A stretch of 64,000 bases of DNA from Pandoraea iniqua (GCF_902459685.1 NZ_CABPSF010000002.1:186001-250000); one strand, 5' to 3'. Positions 1-9,412 are shown, counted from the stretch's first letter. The notes: a model not told the origin generated them from the letters alone. Program-made: numbers and translations.

Positions 1-1
1 C

Positions 2-517
2 AGCGGCATGGCCAACGGCAACTTCAACGGCCAGCAATACGTGGCCAGCGCCGAGTTCGGTTATCCGCTGGCAGTGGGCCGCGCGGTCGTGACGCCGCTC
101 GCCAGCCTCACGTATAGCTATCTGAACCAGAACAGCTACACGGAAACGGGCGGTAACGGCACGGCGTTGTCGGTGGGTAGCGCATCGGCGAGCTCGGTGC
201 GCAGCGCGCTGGGTGCGAAGTTTGCCCTGCCGTTCGAAACGTCGTATGGCAGCCTGGTGCCGGAGCTGAGCCTGCGTTGGGTGCACGAGTACAACCGTAC
301 GCGTCAGGCCACGGGGGCGAGCTTCGCGGCTGACCCGATTGGTCAGACCGGCTTCACGACGGTGGGCGCAACGCCGGTGTCGGATCTGGCAGACATTTCG
401 CTGGGTCTCACGCTCGTGCGCGCCAACAACCTGACGGCATCCGTGCGCTACCAACTGCAAGCGGGTTCGGGTTTCATCTCGCACACGGGTATCGTGCGCG
501 TGCAACAGCGCTTCTGA
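2..517 (+). CDS. Autotransporter beta-barrel translocator, C-terminal part (5' end outside window)
   Basis: This is the C-terminal 170 or so residues of an autotransporter (type V secretion). The reading frame is open from the first bases, so the gene begins before the window. The peptide shows alternating hydrophobic/polar beta-strands with short Gly/Ser/Asn turns, as in the outer-membrane barrel that exports a passenger domain. It ends in the strand GIVRVQQRF, with the terminal Phe that the BAM machinery recognises in outer-membrane barrels. The passenger is not visible, so adhesin, protease or esterase cannot be told apart. The next gene, about 50 bp on and in the same direction, encodes a TPR/glycosyltransferase-like protein that may act on the passenger; this is inference. 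Family call is confident, substrate unknown. Confidence 0.85.
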   Translation, partial: SGMANGNFNGQQYVASAEFGYPLAVGRAVVTPLASLTYSYLNQNSYTETGGNGTALSVGSASASSVRSALGAKFALPFETSYGSLVPELSLRWVHEYNRTRQATGASFAADPIGQTGFTTVGATPVSDLADISLGLTLVRANNLTASVRYQLQAGSGFISHTGIVRVQQRF

Positions 518-570
518 TGCTTTGATGTTTTGATGCGTTGATGTAACACACGGCGGTCGCACCATTTGAC

Positions 571-2829
571 ATGGCTGCGACCGCCGTGGAAGTATTGCGC
601 AGTCCCTCACCGCTGGTTCCTTCTCCCCTCAGCACGACACCCCGTTCCCCGATGTCCTCCGCTCCCGCTCCCGGCACACTTACCTTCGCTCAGGCTATCG
701 CACTGGCGCAATCGCATTGGCAAGCCGGACAGGCCGCACAGGCCGAGACGCTCTGCCGCCGGGTGCTGGATGTCGACCCCGGTCAGCCTGACGCGCACTA
801 TCTGCTGGCGCTGATGGCGCACGCCTACGGCAAGCGCGAGATGGCGATCGATCACCTGAAAAAGGCCTGCGACGCGCCGGGTGCACCGGCGGCGTTCTGG
901 TCCGATCTGGCGGAGATGTGTCGTCAGGCGGGACGTCTGGAGGAGGCAAAGCTAGCCGGGCAGCAGGCGGTGACGATCGACCCGGCCTTCGCTGCCGGAT
1001 GGAACAATCTTGGCATCGTGTTGCAGGAAGCGGGTGAGCTAGAACAGAGCATGACGTGCCTGCTGCGTGTCAGCGAGTTGCAACCGGCATCGGCCGATGC
1101 ACAGAACAATCTCGGCAACACGGCGCGATTGCTCGGGCGAGCCGATGCCGCAGAGGCGCACTATCGCCGTGCCCTCGAACTGGCGCCGCAGCGCGCCGAT
1201 ACGCATAGCAATCTGGCGGCGCTATTGAGTGCCACGAAACGATTTGACGAAGCGGCCGTGCTGGCGCGCCGGGCCATCGAGATCGATCCCCAGTTTGTGG
1301 ACGCTTATCGCAATCTCGCCGACGTGGAGCTGTCGCGCGGGAATGTGGCAGGGGCATTGCAGATTGTCGAGGTGATGAGCGCGTTTGCCGAACGGCATCC
1401 GTCCACGCTCGGCGCACGCGCGCGAATTATGGGGCTGGTCGGTCGCTGGGACGACGCGCTGGCGAGCGCACGCGAAGCCGTAGCGTTGCAACCGGAGAGT
1501 GCGGACGCGCGTGCGGTGCTTGTTGCGATTCAGGCGGAGATCGACAAGCGTGCTGCTGGGCAAACCGACGTTGATGTGTCGGGCGCCGCGCCTCAGGTTG
1601 CACAGGCGAGCGCGGTAGCCAGCGAGCAGAATCTCGCGGCACCGAATACCCATCAAGCGCGGTCGGAGGTGGTGGCGATTCACGAACGGGCGCTGGCACT
1701 GGTGCGTGAACAGGATTTTGCCGGTGCCGAGGCGTTGCTCAGCGGTGTCGTGTCACAGGGCGTCGCCCCGATGTCGATGTGGCGCCTGCTGGCGATGGTG
1801 CTGCGGGCGCAGGGCAAGGCGCAAGCCGGGTGCGACGTGCTGGGCATGCTTGCGCAACAAGTGCCGGGAGATCTGTCCAATCGTTTTGACTTCGCCGAGG
1901 CGCTGCTGCTGCTCGGTGACTTCGAGCGCGGGTGGCGCGAATATCGGTATCGCTACAGTCTGGAACACACCCAGTCGATCGAGCGCAAGGTGCAACGCCC
2001 GCGCTGGGACGGTCAGCCCATTCCCGGGCAGACGCTGCTGATTCACGACGAACAGGGTTACGGCGACACGTTTCAGTTCATGCGTATGGCCCGATGGGCG
2101 CGCGAGCGCAGTCAGGCGCGCGTGATCTTCGAGGTCAATCAAGAAACGTTCTCCATCGCCAAGCGTATGTGGGGCGACGACGATATCGTCGCGCGCGGCA
2201 CGCTGCCGGTCGTGTTCGATCAGCATTGCGAGTTGATGAGCCTGCCCATGGCGATGGGGCTCAAGCTGGATGACTTGCCGGGGCAACTGCCTTATCTCAG
2301 CGCCGACCCCGCGCGCATTGCGCATTGGCAGGCGCGCCTCGCAGATTTGCCCAAGCCGTGGGTCGCGTTGGTCTGGGCCGGTCGGCCCGAGCATGTGAAC
2401 GACTGCAATCGGTCGGTGCATCTCGACCAACTGGCGCCATTAGGGGCGTCGGGCGCGACGTTCCTGTCGATTCAGAAAGGGCCGGCGGCGCCGCAAGCCG
2501 ATACGCCTCCCGATGGCATGTCGATCGTGTCGCTGAGCGAAGAGATTCGCGATTTCGAAGATACGGCGGCCATTCTGCATCTGGCCGATCTGCTGATTTC
2601 CGTCGACTCGTCGCCGGTGCATTTGGCCGGGGCGATGGGACGGCCGGTGTGGGTGCTGCTGCCGTTCGTGCCGGACTGGCGCTGGCTGCTGGAGCGTGAG
2701 GACACGCCGTGGTATCCGGGTATGCGTCTGCTCAGGCAGCCGGCACGCTCGGCATGGCAGCCGGTGATCGAGCGTGCGGCGGCAGACCTGACGCGTTGGG
2801 TGGCCGAGCAGCGCGAGGGAGCGCAGTGA
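571..2829 (+). CDS. TPR protein with C-terminal glycosyltransferase-like domain
   Basis: A 752-residue protein with two parts. Residues about 35-330 are a run of TPR units with the usual spacing of small and aromatic residues, and one or two more units lie at about 365-440. Residues about 470-750 resemble the GT-B fold found at the end of bacterial TPR glycosyltransferases: IHDEQGYGDTFQFMR near 490 and LLISVDSSPVHLAGAMGRP near 672-690, the latter like the donor-binding part of heptosyltransferase-type enzymes. There is no signal peptide, so it is probably cytoplasmic. It sits just after an autotransporter gene and its stop overlaps the next start. The start is uncertain: ATG 571 and ATG 652 (residue 28) both lack a good ribosome site. 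A role in glycosylating the adjacent adhesin is a hypothesis. Confidence 0.75.
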   Translation: MAATAVEVLRSPSPLVPSPLSTTPRSPMSSAPAPGTLTFAQAIALAQSHWQAGQAAQAETLCRRVLDVDPGQPDAHYLLALMAHAYGKREMAIDHLKKACDAPGAPAAFWSDLAEMCRQAGRLEEAKLAGQQAVTIDPAFAAGWNNLGIVLQEAGELEQSMTCLLRVSELQPASADAQNNLGNTARLLGRADAAEAHYRRALELAPQRADTHSNLAALLSATKRFDEAAVLARRAIEIDPQFVDAYRNLADVELSRGNVAGALQIVEVMSAFAERHPSTLGARARIMGLVGRWDDALASAREAVALQPESADARAVLVAIQAEIDKRAAGQTDVDVSGAAPQVAQASAVASEQNLAAPNTHQARSEVVAIHERALALVREQDFAGAEALLSGVVSQGVAPMSMWRLLAMVLRAQGKAQAGCDVLGMLAQQVPGDLSNRFDFAEALLLLGDFERGWREYRYRYSLEHTQSIERKVQRPRWDGQPIPGQTLLIHDEQGYGDTFQFMRMARWARERSQARVIFEVNQETFSIAKRMWGDDDIVARGTLPVVFDQHCELMSLPMAMGLKLDDLPGQLPYLSADPARIAHWQARLADLPKPWVALVWAGRPEHVNDCNRSVHLDQLAPLGASGATFLSIQKGPAAPQADTPPDGMSIVSLSEEIRDFEDTAAILHLADLLISVDSSPVHLAGAMGRPVWVLLPFVPDWRWLLEREDTPWYPGMRLLRQPARSAWQPVIERAAADLTRWVAEQREGAQ

Positions 2830-3683
2830 TGTGGCATGCCATGGCCGGCATTCGGTATGTCGCGGGCGTGTGTCTTGCCGCGACATTGCTGATGTCGGGC
2901 TGCTCCAGCCTTGATCGCGACGAGCACGCCGAAGCGCTTGCGGAGCCCGCCGGTCTGCATCGCGAGACGTTGCAGACCCGGGACTTCGTGCTCACCGCTT
3001 TCGCCCGTATTGCGCATGCCGATGCGCCCGTCCGAATTTATATCGAAGGCGACGGGCTGGCGTGGCTCTCGCGCACTGAACCGTCGCTCGATCCGACACC
3101 CGTTGCCGCGACCGGGCTGGCACTCGCTGCCGTCGATCCGTCGCCCAACGTGGTGTATCTGGCCCGCCCGTGTCAGTTCACACCGATGGCGCAGAACCCG
3201 CGATGCGGTGTGCCGTACTGGACCGGCAAGCGATTTTCGCCGGAAGTGATCGATGCCATGAACGAGGCGGTCGATCGTATTGCCGCGCAGGTGCCGGGGC
3301 AGCGTATCGAATTGATTGGCTACTCGGGAGGCGGTGCGATTGCGGTATTGATTGCGGCGCGCCGTCGAGACGTGGCATCGCTGCGCACGGTGGCCGGTAA
3401 CCTCGATGTGGAGTATGTGAACCAGTTGCATCGTGTATCGCCGATGCCTGCGTCGCGCAATCCGATCGACGTCGCCGCGCAAGTGGCAGCGATGCCGCAG
3501 ATACATTTCAGCAGTGCACAGGACACCGTTGTGCCACCGTCCGTCGCTACGCGGTTTGCCGCCGCTGTGGGTGGCCGGTGCGTGAGCACACGCGTGGTGA
3601 GCGGCGTGGCCCATGATGGCGAGTGGGCACAGCAATGGCCCGCGTTGCTGGCGGCGGTGCCGGTTTGCCGCGAGAGCCGTTAG
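2829..3683 (+). CDS. Alpha/beta-hydrolase lipoprotein
   Basis: A 284-residue secreted hydrolase. The ATG at 2829 overlaps the stop of the TPR gene (ATGA), indicating translational coupling. The N-terminus is a lipoprotein signal: hydrophobic VAGVCLAATLLMSGC with Cys25 as the likely lipidated residue (Met at -3 makes the lipobox slightly unusual). The nucleophile elbow GYSGGG places Ser166; Asp232 (in SAQDTVVP) and His262 (in VAHDGEW) complete a plausible catalytic triad. The substrate is unknown; esterase or lipase-like activity in the periplasm or at the outer membrane is the likely class. The frame stays open upstream to 2709, but that part is inside the TPR gene. Coupling suggests it works with the TPR glycosyltransferase-like protein. 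Confidence 0.8.
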   Translation: MWHAMAGIRYVAGVCLAATLLMSGCSSLDRDEHAEALAEPAGLHRETLQTRDFVLTAFARIAHADAPVRIYIEGDGLAWLSRTEPSLDPTPVAATGLALAAVDPSPNVVYLARPCQFTPMAQNPRCGVPYWTGKRFSPEVIDAMNEAVDRIAAQVPGQRIELIGYSGGGAIAVLIAARRRDVASLRTVAGNLDVEYVNQLHRVSPMPASRNPIDVAAQVAAMPQIHFSSAQDTVVPPSVATRFAAAVGGRCVSTRVVSGVAHDGEWAQQWPALLAAVPVCRESR

Positions 3684-3716
3684 TTAGCCGCTCGCTGCGC
3701 TGATTCAGGCGCCGGT

Positions 3717-4580
3717 TCAGCTTTCGCGCACCAGCGCGGCAATGGCTTCGACGAGCGTGACGTCGCCGCGCAGGGCATTGCGGCCATCGTCAACAAAGCG
3801 GAACGTGCCGTTGTTGAAACCGTCGAGCATCTGAATTCGCGGCAGCGGATTGCGCATGCCTTGCGCGCGAAAGAGCGGATCCCACGCTGCGCGCGGTACC
3901 GCTTCGGCGTGTACGTCTCGTACTAGTGCGCGGGCTAAGGCTGCGGCGATGTCGTCCGGCGAATAGCGCTCCGGCCCCTCGATTTCAAGCACGCGTTCGC
4001 CATCGATGTCGTCTTGCATGGCACGTGCGGCTACGTGGCCGACGTCGCTGGTCGAGACCATCGGGATGGCGCGCTCCACCGGTTGCAGATAGCTCGGCAG
4101 TACACCACGCTCGCGCGCTGGCGCGATATCCCACGAAAAATTCTCCATCAGCCACGCCGGACGCAAAAACGTGACCGGCAGCGAGAGCGAGATCATCGCC
4201 GTCTCGAACATGCTCAACGCCGTCAGCAGGCTGGGCGTTTCGCAATCGGCACCGATGCTCGAAAGACATACGACCCGCTTCGGGCGTGTGGCGGCGAGCG
4301 CCTGACGGATGGCGTCGATCAGATGCCGCGCGTGCGAGAAGTCCGGCTCGGGGTCGGCGTTGGGCGGCAACATCACGAACACGGCGTTGCTGCCCCGGAA
4401 CGCGTTGGTCAGTGCCTCGACGTCGCCATTCTCGGCCACCGCAATCTCGCCGCCCAGCGTCGCCCATCGGCTCGATTTGACGGGGTCCTGAACGATGGCC
4501 CGCAGCGGGAGGCCCGCCTTGAGCAGATCGTGACCGATAACGCCGCCGACTCGTCCCGTGATACCCATTACGGTGTACAT
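3717..4580 (-). CDS. NmrA-like NAD(P)-binding oxidoreductase
   Basis: A 287-residue atypical short-chain dehydrogenase of the NmrA/HSCARG type. The N-terminus MYTVMGITGRVGG carries the GxxGxxG dinucleotide-binding pattern, followed by a strand and ARG-like region (RAIVQDPVKSSRW) and the VFVMLPPNADP segment typical of the family. Members are NAD(P)H-dependent reductases or redox sensors; the substrate cannot be read here. I chose the ATG at 4580 because GAGGA lies six bases upstream; ATG 4586 is too close to it, and the longer frame to 4622 has no supporting site. The gene follows the FAD monooxygenase on the same strand by about 68 bp, so the two may be one transcript. Confidence 0.8.
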   Translation of the reverse strand: MYTVMGITGRVGGVIGHDLLKAGLPLRAIVQDPVKSSRWATLGGEIAVAENGDVEALTNAFRGSNAVFVMLPPNADPEPDFSHARHLIDAIRQALAATRPKRVVCLSSIGADCETPSLLTALSMFETAMISLSLPVTFLRPAWLMENFSWDIAPARERGVLPSYLQPVERAIPMVSTSDVGHVAARAMQDDIDGERVLEIEGPERYSPDDIAAALARALVRDVHAEAVPRAAWDPLFRAQGMRNPLPRIQMLDGFNNGTFRFVDDGRNALRGDVTLVEAIAALVRES

Positions 4581-4648
4581 GGCCATTCCTCGCGCGCAAT
4601 GTCGTTGCCGTAAAAGTACCACGGGAGCGTCGACGCTTCACAGGAGGC

Positions 4649-6040
4649 CTACAGGTGGACGGCGTCGGCGCTGGTCGACGCGTTGGTCGGCGCGGCTTCC
4701 TGCGGGGCTGCGCGGCGTGCGTTGAGCATCGCGGCGGCGGCGTCCGCGAGTCGCACGGCTTCGCGTGCGCGCTCGCACATATCGCGCTCGTAAGCGGCGA
4801 GGGCCTGCGCGAGCGGCTGCTCTCCGGCGGCGACTGCTTGCAGATGGCGGGTCAGCATGGCGGCATCGCAAAGCGCCGTGTTGGCGCCAAGACCGCCGGC
4901 GGGGCTCATGGTGTGTACGGCGTCGCCCAGTCCTGTCACACCGTCGAGTTGCCACGGCAGCGGGCTGGTCGTGCTGCGTACCGGCATGGTGCGCACGGTG
5001 TCGGGCACCGCGTGCGCAAAGAGCGAGCGCAGGTGCGGGTGCCAACGGCGCGTGAGTGTGTCGATGTGGGCGAGCGGCACGAGGCCGGACGCGTCGGCCG
5101 CCATCCCTTCGCGGCCGAGCAGGGCTTGCGATGGGCCGATGAATGCCCAGTACAGATAGTCGGAGACCGGCGAGAGCGGCATGCGGGTGGCGTCGCCGGT
5201 GCCGGCGTTCGTGCCATCCGTGCCATCTTTTTGCAGGTTAGACGTCGCGTACCCGCCGGTGCTCGATTCGCGGCGGAACAGCATGGCGTCGACCACGACG
5301 GCAAAGCCATCGGCAAACACGACGGTGCTGCCTTCCATCAACGTCGCCTCGCCGTGGCTGTCCATTAGCACGAGTAGTGCTGTCGATACGGGCGTGAGGC
5401 CGTAGAAACAGACGTTGCCGGTGTCACGCGGCGTCATGCCCGGCAACAGGTGCTCACGCACGCGCGAGTGGGTGCCGTCGGCGGCAACGACGAGGCCCGG
5501 CACGCTGCACGTACCGTCTTCGAAATGGGCAATGCGTTGCCCGTCGGCAGCGCGTGTCGTGTGCGTGAAGGTCTTGCCGAAATGCACGTGATCGAGAATG
5601 CCGTCGAGCAGAATCTCGCGCAATGTCTGCCGGTGCATGCTTAGGTCGCCGGGCGGGGCGCCGTCGTGCGTTTTGGGGCGCGCAATGTTTCGGCGAGGCT
5701 GGGGGGCGGGGCGGGGCATAGCTGTCGGCTCGGTATGTGACTCGTGCCAGCTCGGCGGCAGTACGACGTCCGCATCGTCCAGCGCGGGCGTGACGAAATG
5801 GCCGCCATTACGCGCAACGGCGGCGTGCTTGCGCAGGCGCTGTGCCTGTCCGTCCGGGAGGCATTGGCCGATGGCGTCGAAACCGTTGGCATCGATGCGC
5901 AGGCGGTAGCCCTGAAAGCGGGCGGCGGGGGCGCTGTCCCGCTCGAAGACGTCGAACGGGATTCCGGCGCGGCGCAGCCCCTGCGCGAGACACAGGCCGC
6001 CGAGGCCGGCGCCGATGATGGTGACATGCAAGGCAGACAT
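4649..6040 (-). CDS. FAD-dependent monooxygenase (aromatic hydroxylase type)
   Basis: A 463-residue flavoprotein of the PHBH/UbiH-like group A monooxygenases. The N-terminal Rossmann motif GAGLGG is at residues 10-15, the acidic end of beta-2 is FERDSAP, the middle DG motif reads VVAADGTHSRVRE, and the second FAD motif GDAVHTMSPAGGLGAN is near residue 390. Such enzymes hydroxylate an aromatic or polycyclic substrate using NAD(P)H and O2. No substrate clue is visible. ATG 6040 begins the conserved MSALHVTIIGAG; the frame extends to 6088 but only adds a poorly conserved leader. It is divergent from the AraC regulator at 6157, with a short shared promoter region, so AraC control is plausible. 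Confidence 0.85.
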   Translation of the reverse strand: MSALHVTIIGAGLGGLCLAQGLRRAGIPFDVFERDSAPAARFQGYRLRIDANGFDAIGQCLPDGQAQRLRKHAAVARNGGHFVTPALDDADVVLPPSWHESHTEPTAMPRPAPQPRRNIARPKTHDGAPPGDLSMHRQTLREILLDGILDHVHFGKTFTHTTRAADGQRIAHFEDGTCSVPGLVVAADGTHSRVREHLLPGMTPRDTGNVCFYGLTPVSTALLVLMDSHGEATLMEGSTVVFADGFAVVVDAMLFRRESSTGGYATSNLQKDGTDGTNAGTGDATRMPLSPVSDYLYWAFIGPSQALLGREGMAADASGLVPLAHIDTLTRRWHPHLRSLFAHAVPDTVRTMPVRSTTSPLPWQLDGVTGLGDAVHTMSPAGGLGANTALCDAAMLTRHLQAVAAGEQPLAQALAAYERDMCERAREAVRLADAAAAMLNARRAAPQEAAPTNASTSADAVHL

Positions 6041-6156
6041 GATTTTCGGTGACCCCCCTGGGGCGGTCGGTTGTTGCACTGCGATCATTGTCTGCGCGAC
6101 GACGAGTGACCTGATAACATCGTTTGGTCATTCAATGATGCAAATCGGACAAACTC

Positions 6157-7044
6157 ATGAGCACTGACCGAACGCCCATGAATACGGACCAAGTGCTGGT
6201 CTCGTTCTCGGACTCTCCCTTTGCCCGGTACAAGCCCAACGACCGGCTCGACGGACCGCCCATCTGGGCGTTCGGCGGACATGACCATCAGCGCAGTCTC
6301 TTCCGGATGGGCACGCGAGAGCTCGACTGGCACTCGCACGTGCGCGGTCAGTTGTTCTGTATCCACTCGGGATTGGTGCACGTGCATACACCCCACGGGT
6401 CGTGGTTGCTGCCACCGTACCGTGCGGGCTGGATTCCACCGGGTATGACGCACCGCGTAGCGTTTATCGGCGTGGTGAGCGGGTGGATCGTGCTGGTGGC
6501 GCCCTCGGCCGGCGAGCGCTTGCCGGTGACGCCACGTGTGGTCGGGGTTTCCGAACTGCTGGCCGCGTTGGTCAAGCGGGCCGTGACGTGGGCGGCGCGC
6601 GACGAACTGACCGAGGACGAATTGCGTCTGGCGCAGGTGCTGGTCGATGAAATCGAGCGTGCGCCGGCGGAGCCGCTGAGTTTGCCCATGCCGATCGATG
6701 CCCGTGTGTCGCGGATCGCGCGTGCCGTGCTGGAGGACCTTGGCGGGCAGGCGTCGCTTGAGGCGCTGGCGCAGCACGCGGGGGTGTCGTCGCGCACTGC
6801 GCGGCGTCTGTTCGTTGCGGAGACCGGCATGGGATTCACGCAATGGCGACAGCAGGCGCGGCTGGTGAATGCGCTTGAACATCTGGCCAGAGGCGAGCCG
6901 GTCAGCACGATTGCCGATTCGCTGGGCTATTCCACGCCGAGCAATTTCATCGCCATGTTCCGGCGGGCATTCGGCGAGTCGCCGGGGCGCTACTTCAAGC
7001 AGGTGGGGCCGCGTGTGCATGTGGACGAAGGGGATGGCGCATGA
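6157..7044 (+). CDS. AraC-family transcriptional regulator
   Basis: A 295-residue regulator with an N-terminal cupin-like sensor and a C-terminal double helix-turn-helix. The sensor half contains [10 protein letters not shown] and PPGMTHRV, the usual cupin histidine region, at about residues 55-110. The DNA-binding half contains [19 protein letters not shown] (first HTH) and [20 protein letters not shown] then FGESPGRYF (second HTH and AraC signature). It lies between the minus-strand FAD monooxygenase and the plus-strand ArsO-like monooxygenase; its stop overlaps the start of the latter (ATGA), so the two are co-translated. It probably responds to a small organic effector and controls these oxygenases; that link is inferred from position. 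Confidence 0.9.
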   Translation: MSTDRTPMNTDQVLVSFSDSPFARYKPNDRLDGPPIWAFGGHDHQRSLFRMGTRELDWHSHVRGQLFCIHSGLVHVHTPHGSWLLPPYRAGWIPPGMTHRVAFIGVVSGWIVLVAPSAGERLPVTPRVVGVSELLAALVKRAVTWAARDELTEDELRLAQVLVDEIERAPAEPLSLPMPIDARVSRIARAVLEDLGGQASLEALAQHAGVSSRTARRLFVAETGMGFTQWRQQARLVNALEHLARGEPVSTIADSLGYSTPSNFIAMFRRAFGESPGRYFKQVGPRVHVDEGDGA

Positions 7045-8168
7045 GTCGCACGGGGGAGTCGTCTGTGAGGGCCGTCGATACGCTGGTGATCGGTGGCGGG
7101 CAATCGGCGTTGGCAACGGCGTATTTCCTGCGGCGCTGGCAAGTCGATCATGTGTTGCTCGATGACCAGCCCGAGGCGGGAGGGGCGTGGCAGCGTGCAT
7201 GGCCGTCGTTGCGACTTTTCTCCCCGGCGCAGTGGAGTTCGTTGCCGGGATGGCCGATGCCGGGTGGTGAGCGGCACTATCCGTCGCGCGATGAGGTGGT
7301 GGCGTATTTGACGGCGTACGAGGCGCGGTATGGCGTGCCTGTTGAACGGCCGGTACGGGTGGCGCGCGTCGTTCGTGAGCCGGGCGGGAGCGCGTTGCGG
7401 GTGGAGACGGACCGAGGCGCTTGGTTGGCCAAGACAGTGATTAGCGCGACCGGGTCGTGGCGTTCGCCGTATATCCCGGCGTACCCGGGGCACGCGTTGT
7501 TTCGCGGACGGCAATGGCACTCGGCCGACTACCGCGACGTTGGCGATTTGCGTGGTGCGCGCGTGCTTGTGATCGGTGGCGGCAATTCGGGGGCGCAGAT
7601 TTTCGCGGAGTTGTCATCGACGTGCGATGCAACGTGGGTCACGCTGGCACCGCCCGAATATCTTCCTGACGACGTCGACGGGCGCGTGCTTTTCGAGCAG
7701 GCGACGGCACGATGGCAAGCGAGGCAGCGTGGTTTGCCCGATCCGTTTCCGGACAGTGGTCTGGGACGCATCGTGATGCTGCCGCCGGTAAGAGAAGCGC
7801 GTGATCGCGGCGTGCTGAACGCGGTGCGGCCGTTCGAGCGTTTTGTCGACGATGGCGTTGTGTGGGCGGATGGCACGCATACGCGGGTCGATGCGGTGAT
7901 CTGGTGTACGGGGTTTCGTCCGGCGCTGGGGCACCTGGCCGGATTGGGTCTTACCGATGACGACGGGCGGATTCGTGTTGACGGCACGCGGGCGATTGAC
8001 GAGCCGCGTTTGTGGCTGGTCGGTTACGGAGAGTGGACGGGCTACGCGTCGGCGACGCTCATTGGTGTGATGCGCAGTGCGCGTGCGACGGTACAGGATG
8101 TCGTGGCGTGTTTGGCGCAAGGGGCTGCGCGGACTACGCAGAACCAGCGGGGTGTGGTGGCGGGATAG
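7041..8168 (+). CDS. Flavin-containing monooxygenase, ArsO/CzcO-like
   Basis: A 375-residue flavoprotein with two Rossmann folds: FAD-binding [17 protein letters not shown] at about residues 16-32 and NADP-binding [11 protein letters not shown] at about 177-187. The stretch [19 protein letters not shown] after the first fold and the C-terminal [18 protein letters not shown] are typical of proteins annotated ArsO or CzcO (putative NAD(P)H-dependent flavin monooxygenases). No ars resistance genes are visible nearby, so an arsenic role is not supported here. Its ATG overlaps the AraC stop, giving a two-gene unit. The substrate is unknown; oxygenation of a small organic or metalloid compound is the family range. 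Confidence 0.85.
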   Translation: MSRTGESSVRAVDTLVIGGGQSALATAYFLRRWQVDHVLLDDQPEAGGAWQRAWPSLRLFSPAQWSSLPGWPMPGGERHYPSRDEVVAYLTAYEARYGVPVERPVRVARVVREPGGSALRVETDRGAWLAKTVISATGSWRSPYIPAYPGHALFRGRQWHSADYRDVGDLRGARVLVIGGGNSGAQIFAELSSTCDATWVTLAPPEYLPDDVDGRVLFEQATARWQARQRGLPDPFPDSGLGRIVMLPPVREARDRGVLNAVRPFERFVDDGVVWADGTHTRVDAVIWCTGFRPALGHLAGLGLTDDDGRIRVDGTRAIDEPRLWLVGYGEWTGYASATLIGVMRSARATVQDVVACLAQGAARTTQNQRGVVAG

Positions 8169-8406
8169 AGTGATTCCATGCAGTGCCCGATGGATGCGAG
8201 GGCGGCGCGGAGAGTTTGGTAAATGTCCGCGTTTTTTCGCGAAATAACAGGGGCTGCACTCCGTATTCAACCTGCCGTGACGAGACGTTTCAGACGTGTC
8301 GGCACGGCGGAAGGTGCAGGTAGAGATGGGAACACTCCGGAAATTAGTCCCGCGCCAAGCGCGCGCAGGTATCGGCGACGCCGACAGTCACGACAGGAAC
8401 GACAGC

Positions 8407-8805
8407 ATGAGACTTCACGAGCGCGTAACGAAAATCGAAGCGGTCTTGCCGACGCTTGCGACCAAGGAAGACCTGGCGCGCGAGGTGGGCACGCTGCGCT
8501 CCGAAATGCATCAGGGATTCGCGAAAGTGAATCTGGAGTTTGGCAAAGTCCGGCAGGAGATAAGCGGCGAGTTTGCCAAAGTTCGACAAGAGATCGGCGG
8601 CGAGGTCTCCACGCTCCGAGGCGAGATTGGCAGCGTTAAAGAGGAGGTCCGCGAGCTACGCCAAACGGTGTTCTCCGAAATCAACGGATTGCGCATCGAG
8701 ATGCATCAGTCGATGGGCGCGTTGATGTGGCGGTTGATCGGTACGTTGATCACGGTTTGCACGGCGTTGGTCGCTGCTACCCACTTCATATCGAGAGGTG
8801 GCTAA
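8407..8805 (+). CDS. Coiled-coil protein with C-terminal membrane anchor (DUF1640-like)
   Basis: A 132-residue protein. Residues 5-100 form a long heptad-rich coiled coil with internal near-repeats (GKVRQEIS, AKVRQEIG), and residues 106-127 form one membrane helix followed by a short basic tail. The shape matches small phage- or genome-encoded coiled-coil anchors of the DUF1640 type, whose function is unknown. ATG 8407 is chosen because AGGAA lies eight bases upstream; the open frame back to 8296 is Arg-rich and unlike a real protein start. It lies alone in the accessory patch between the ArsO-like gene and tRNA-Leu, preceded by about 240 bp without a gene. Confidence 0.65.
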   Translation: MRLHERVTKIEAVLPTLATKEDLAREVGTLRSEMHQGFAKVNLEFGKVRQEISGEFAKVRQEIGGEVSTLRGEIGSVKEEVRELRQTVFSEINGLRIEMHQSMGALMWRLIGTLITVCTALVAATHFISRGG

Positions 8806-8990
8806 TTGGTCGATGCCTCGGTAAATCCCGCGTAAAGCGTTGGACAGCATGGGAAAAGGACCGGCGCTTATCGAATGTCAACGCGCTGTGTCACGTGATT
8901 CGGAAGTTACTGAAACTCAAGTGCCCTCCTCGCTGCGATGATGGAAGTGCCCCCACTTTGGTATGGCAACTTCTGTTCAAGGAGCGATCG

Positions 8991-9317
8991 ATGAGTGACG
9001 CGAAAGATGATGACACGCAACCTCCGAAGCGCAAGCGAGGAAAAGGCAAGCGGGCCGGGGCGGCAAAGCCGCATCCGGTGCCTCAGGCGCTCCCACGAGA
9101 GGGCTACGTCGTCTGGTTTCTGAACCACGGCAAATTTCTTGGCTATGCATGGAGCGAATCGGAACAGGAAATCCGGCGTGCCCATGTGAAGAACGCTGAG
9201 CACGCGATTTACTTCGATACCTTTGCGCAGGCCGCCGTCGTGTCAGCGAAGTTGATCAGTCCGAGCCGGGTATTGCATTCGCCCGGGCCCGGCATGTCGC
9301 CGACAGTGATGGGATAG
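8991..9317 (+). CDS. Small basic hypothetical protein
   Basis: A 108-residue protein that I do not recognise. Residues 11-27 are strongly basic and Pro-rich (PPKRKRGKGKRAG), followed by a compact region containing EGYVVWFLNHGKFLGYAW and a charged helix. The ATG at 8991 has a textbook AAGGAG six bases upstream, and a hairpin terminator follows at 9353, so it looks like a complete single-gene unit. A longer frame back to 8727 exists but is not needed. The basic head could bind nucleic acid; this is only a guess. It belongs to the accessory patch beside tRNA-Leu. Confidence 0.65.
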   Translation: MSDAKDDDTQPPKRKRGKGKRAGAAKPHPVPQALPREGYVVWFLNHGKFLGYAWSESEQEIRRAHVKNAEHAIYFDTFAQAAVVSAKLISPSRVLHSPGPGMSPTVMG

Positions 9318-9352
9318 GCGATGGAATAACTGATGTAGTCAGTACGGCTTAT

Positions 9353-9380
9353 GGCTCGCTATTTCAGGCGGGCTTTTTTT
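9353..9380 (+). terminator. Rho-independent terminator of the 8991 gene
   Basis: GGCTCGC (9353-9359) pairs with GCGGGCT (9368-9374) through an eight-base loop, using two G-U pairs, and runs directly into seven Ts. It ends the small-protein transcription unit. Confidence 0.65.
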
Positions 9381-9396
9381 ATTTGAAACGGGAAAA

Positions 9397-9412
9397 GTGC
9401 CCGGGGCCGGAA
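9397..9412. repeat. Imperfect copy of the tRNA-Leu 3' end (candidate attachment-site remnant)
   Basis: GTGCCCGGGGCCGGAA matches GTGCCCAGGGCCGGAA at 10170-10185, which covers the last acceptor-stem and T-arm bases of tRNA-Leu, in 15 of 16 positions and in the same orientation. Direct copies of tRNA 3' ends are typical of tyrosine-recombinase attachment sites. The two copies bracket about 770 bp with one small gene. Could be chance, given the short length. Confidence 0.4.

Noticed and set aside
7041-8168. Assigning the flavin monooxygenase to arsenic resistance (arsO)
   Set aside because: The protein resembles ArsO, but no arsR, arsB, arsC or arsH is in the window, so the function is left open.
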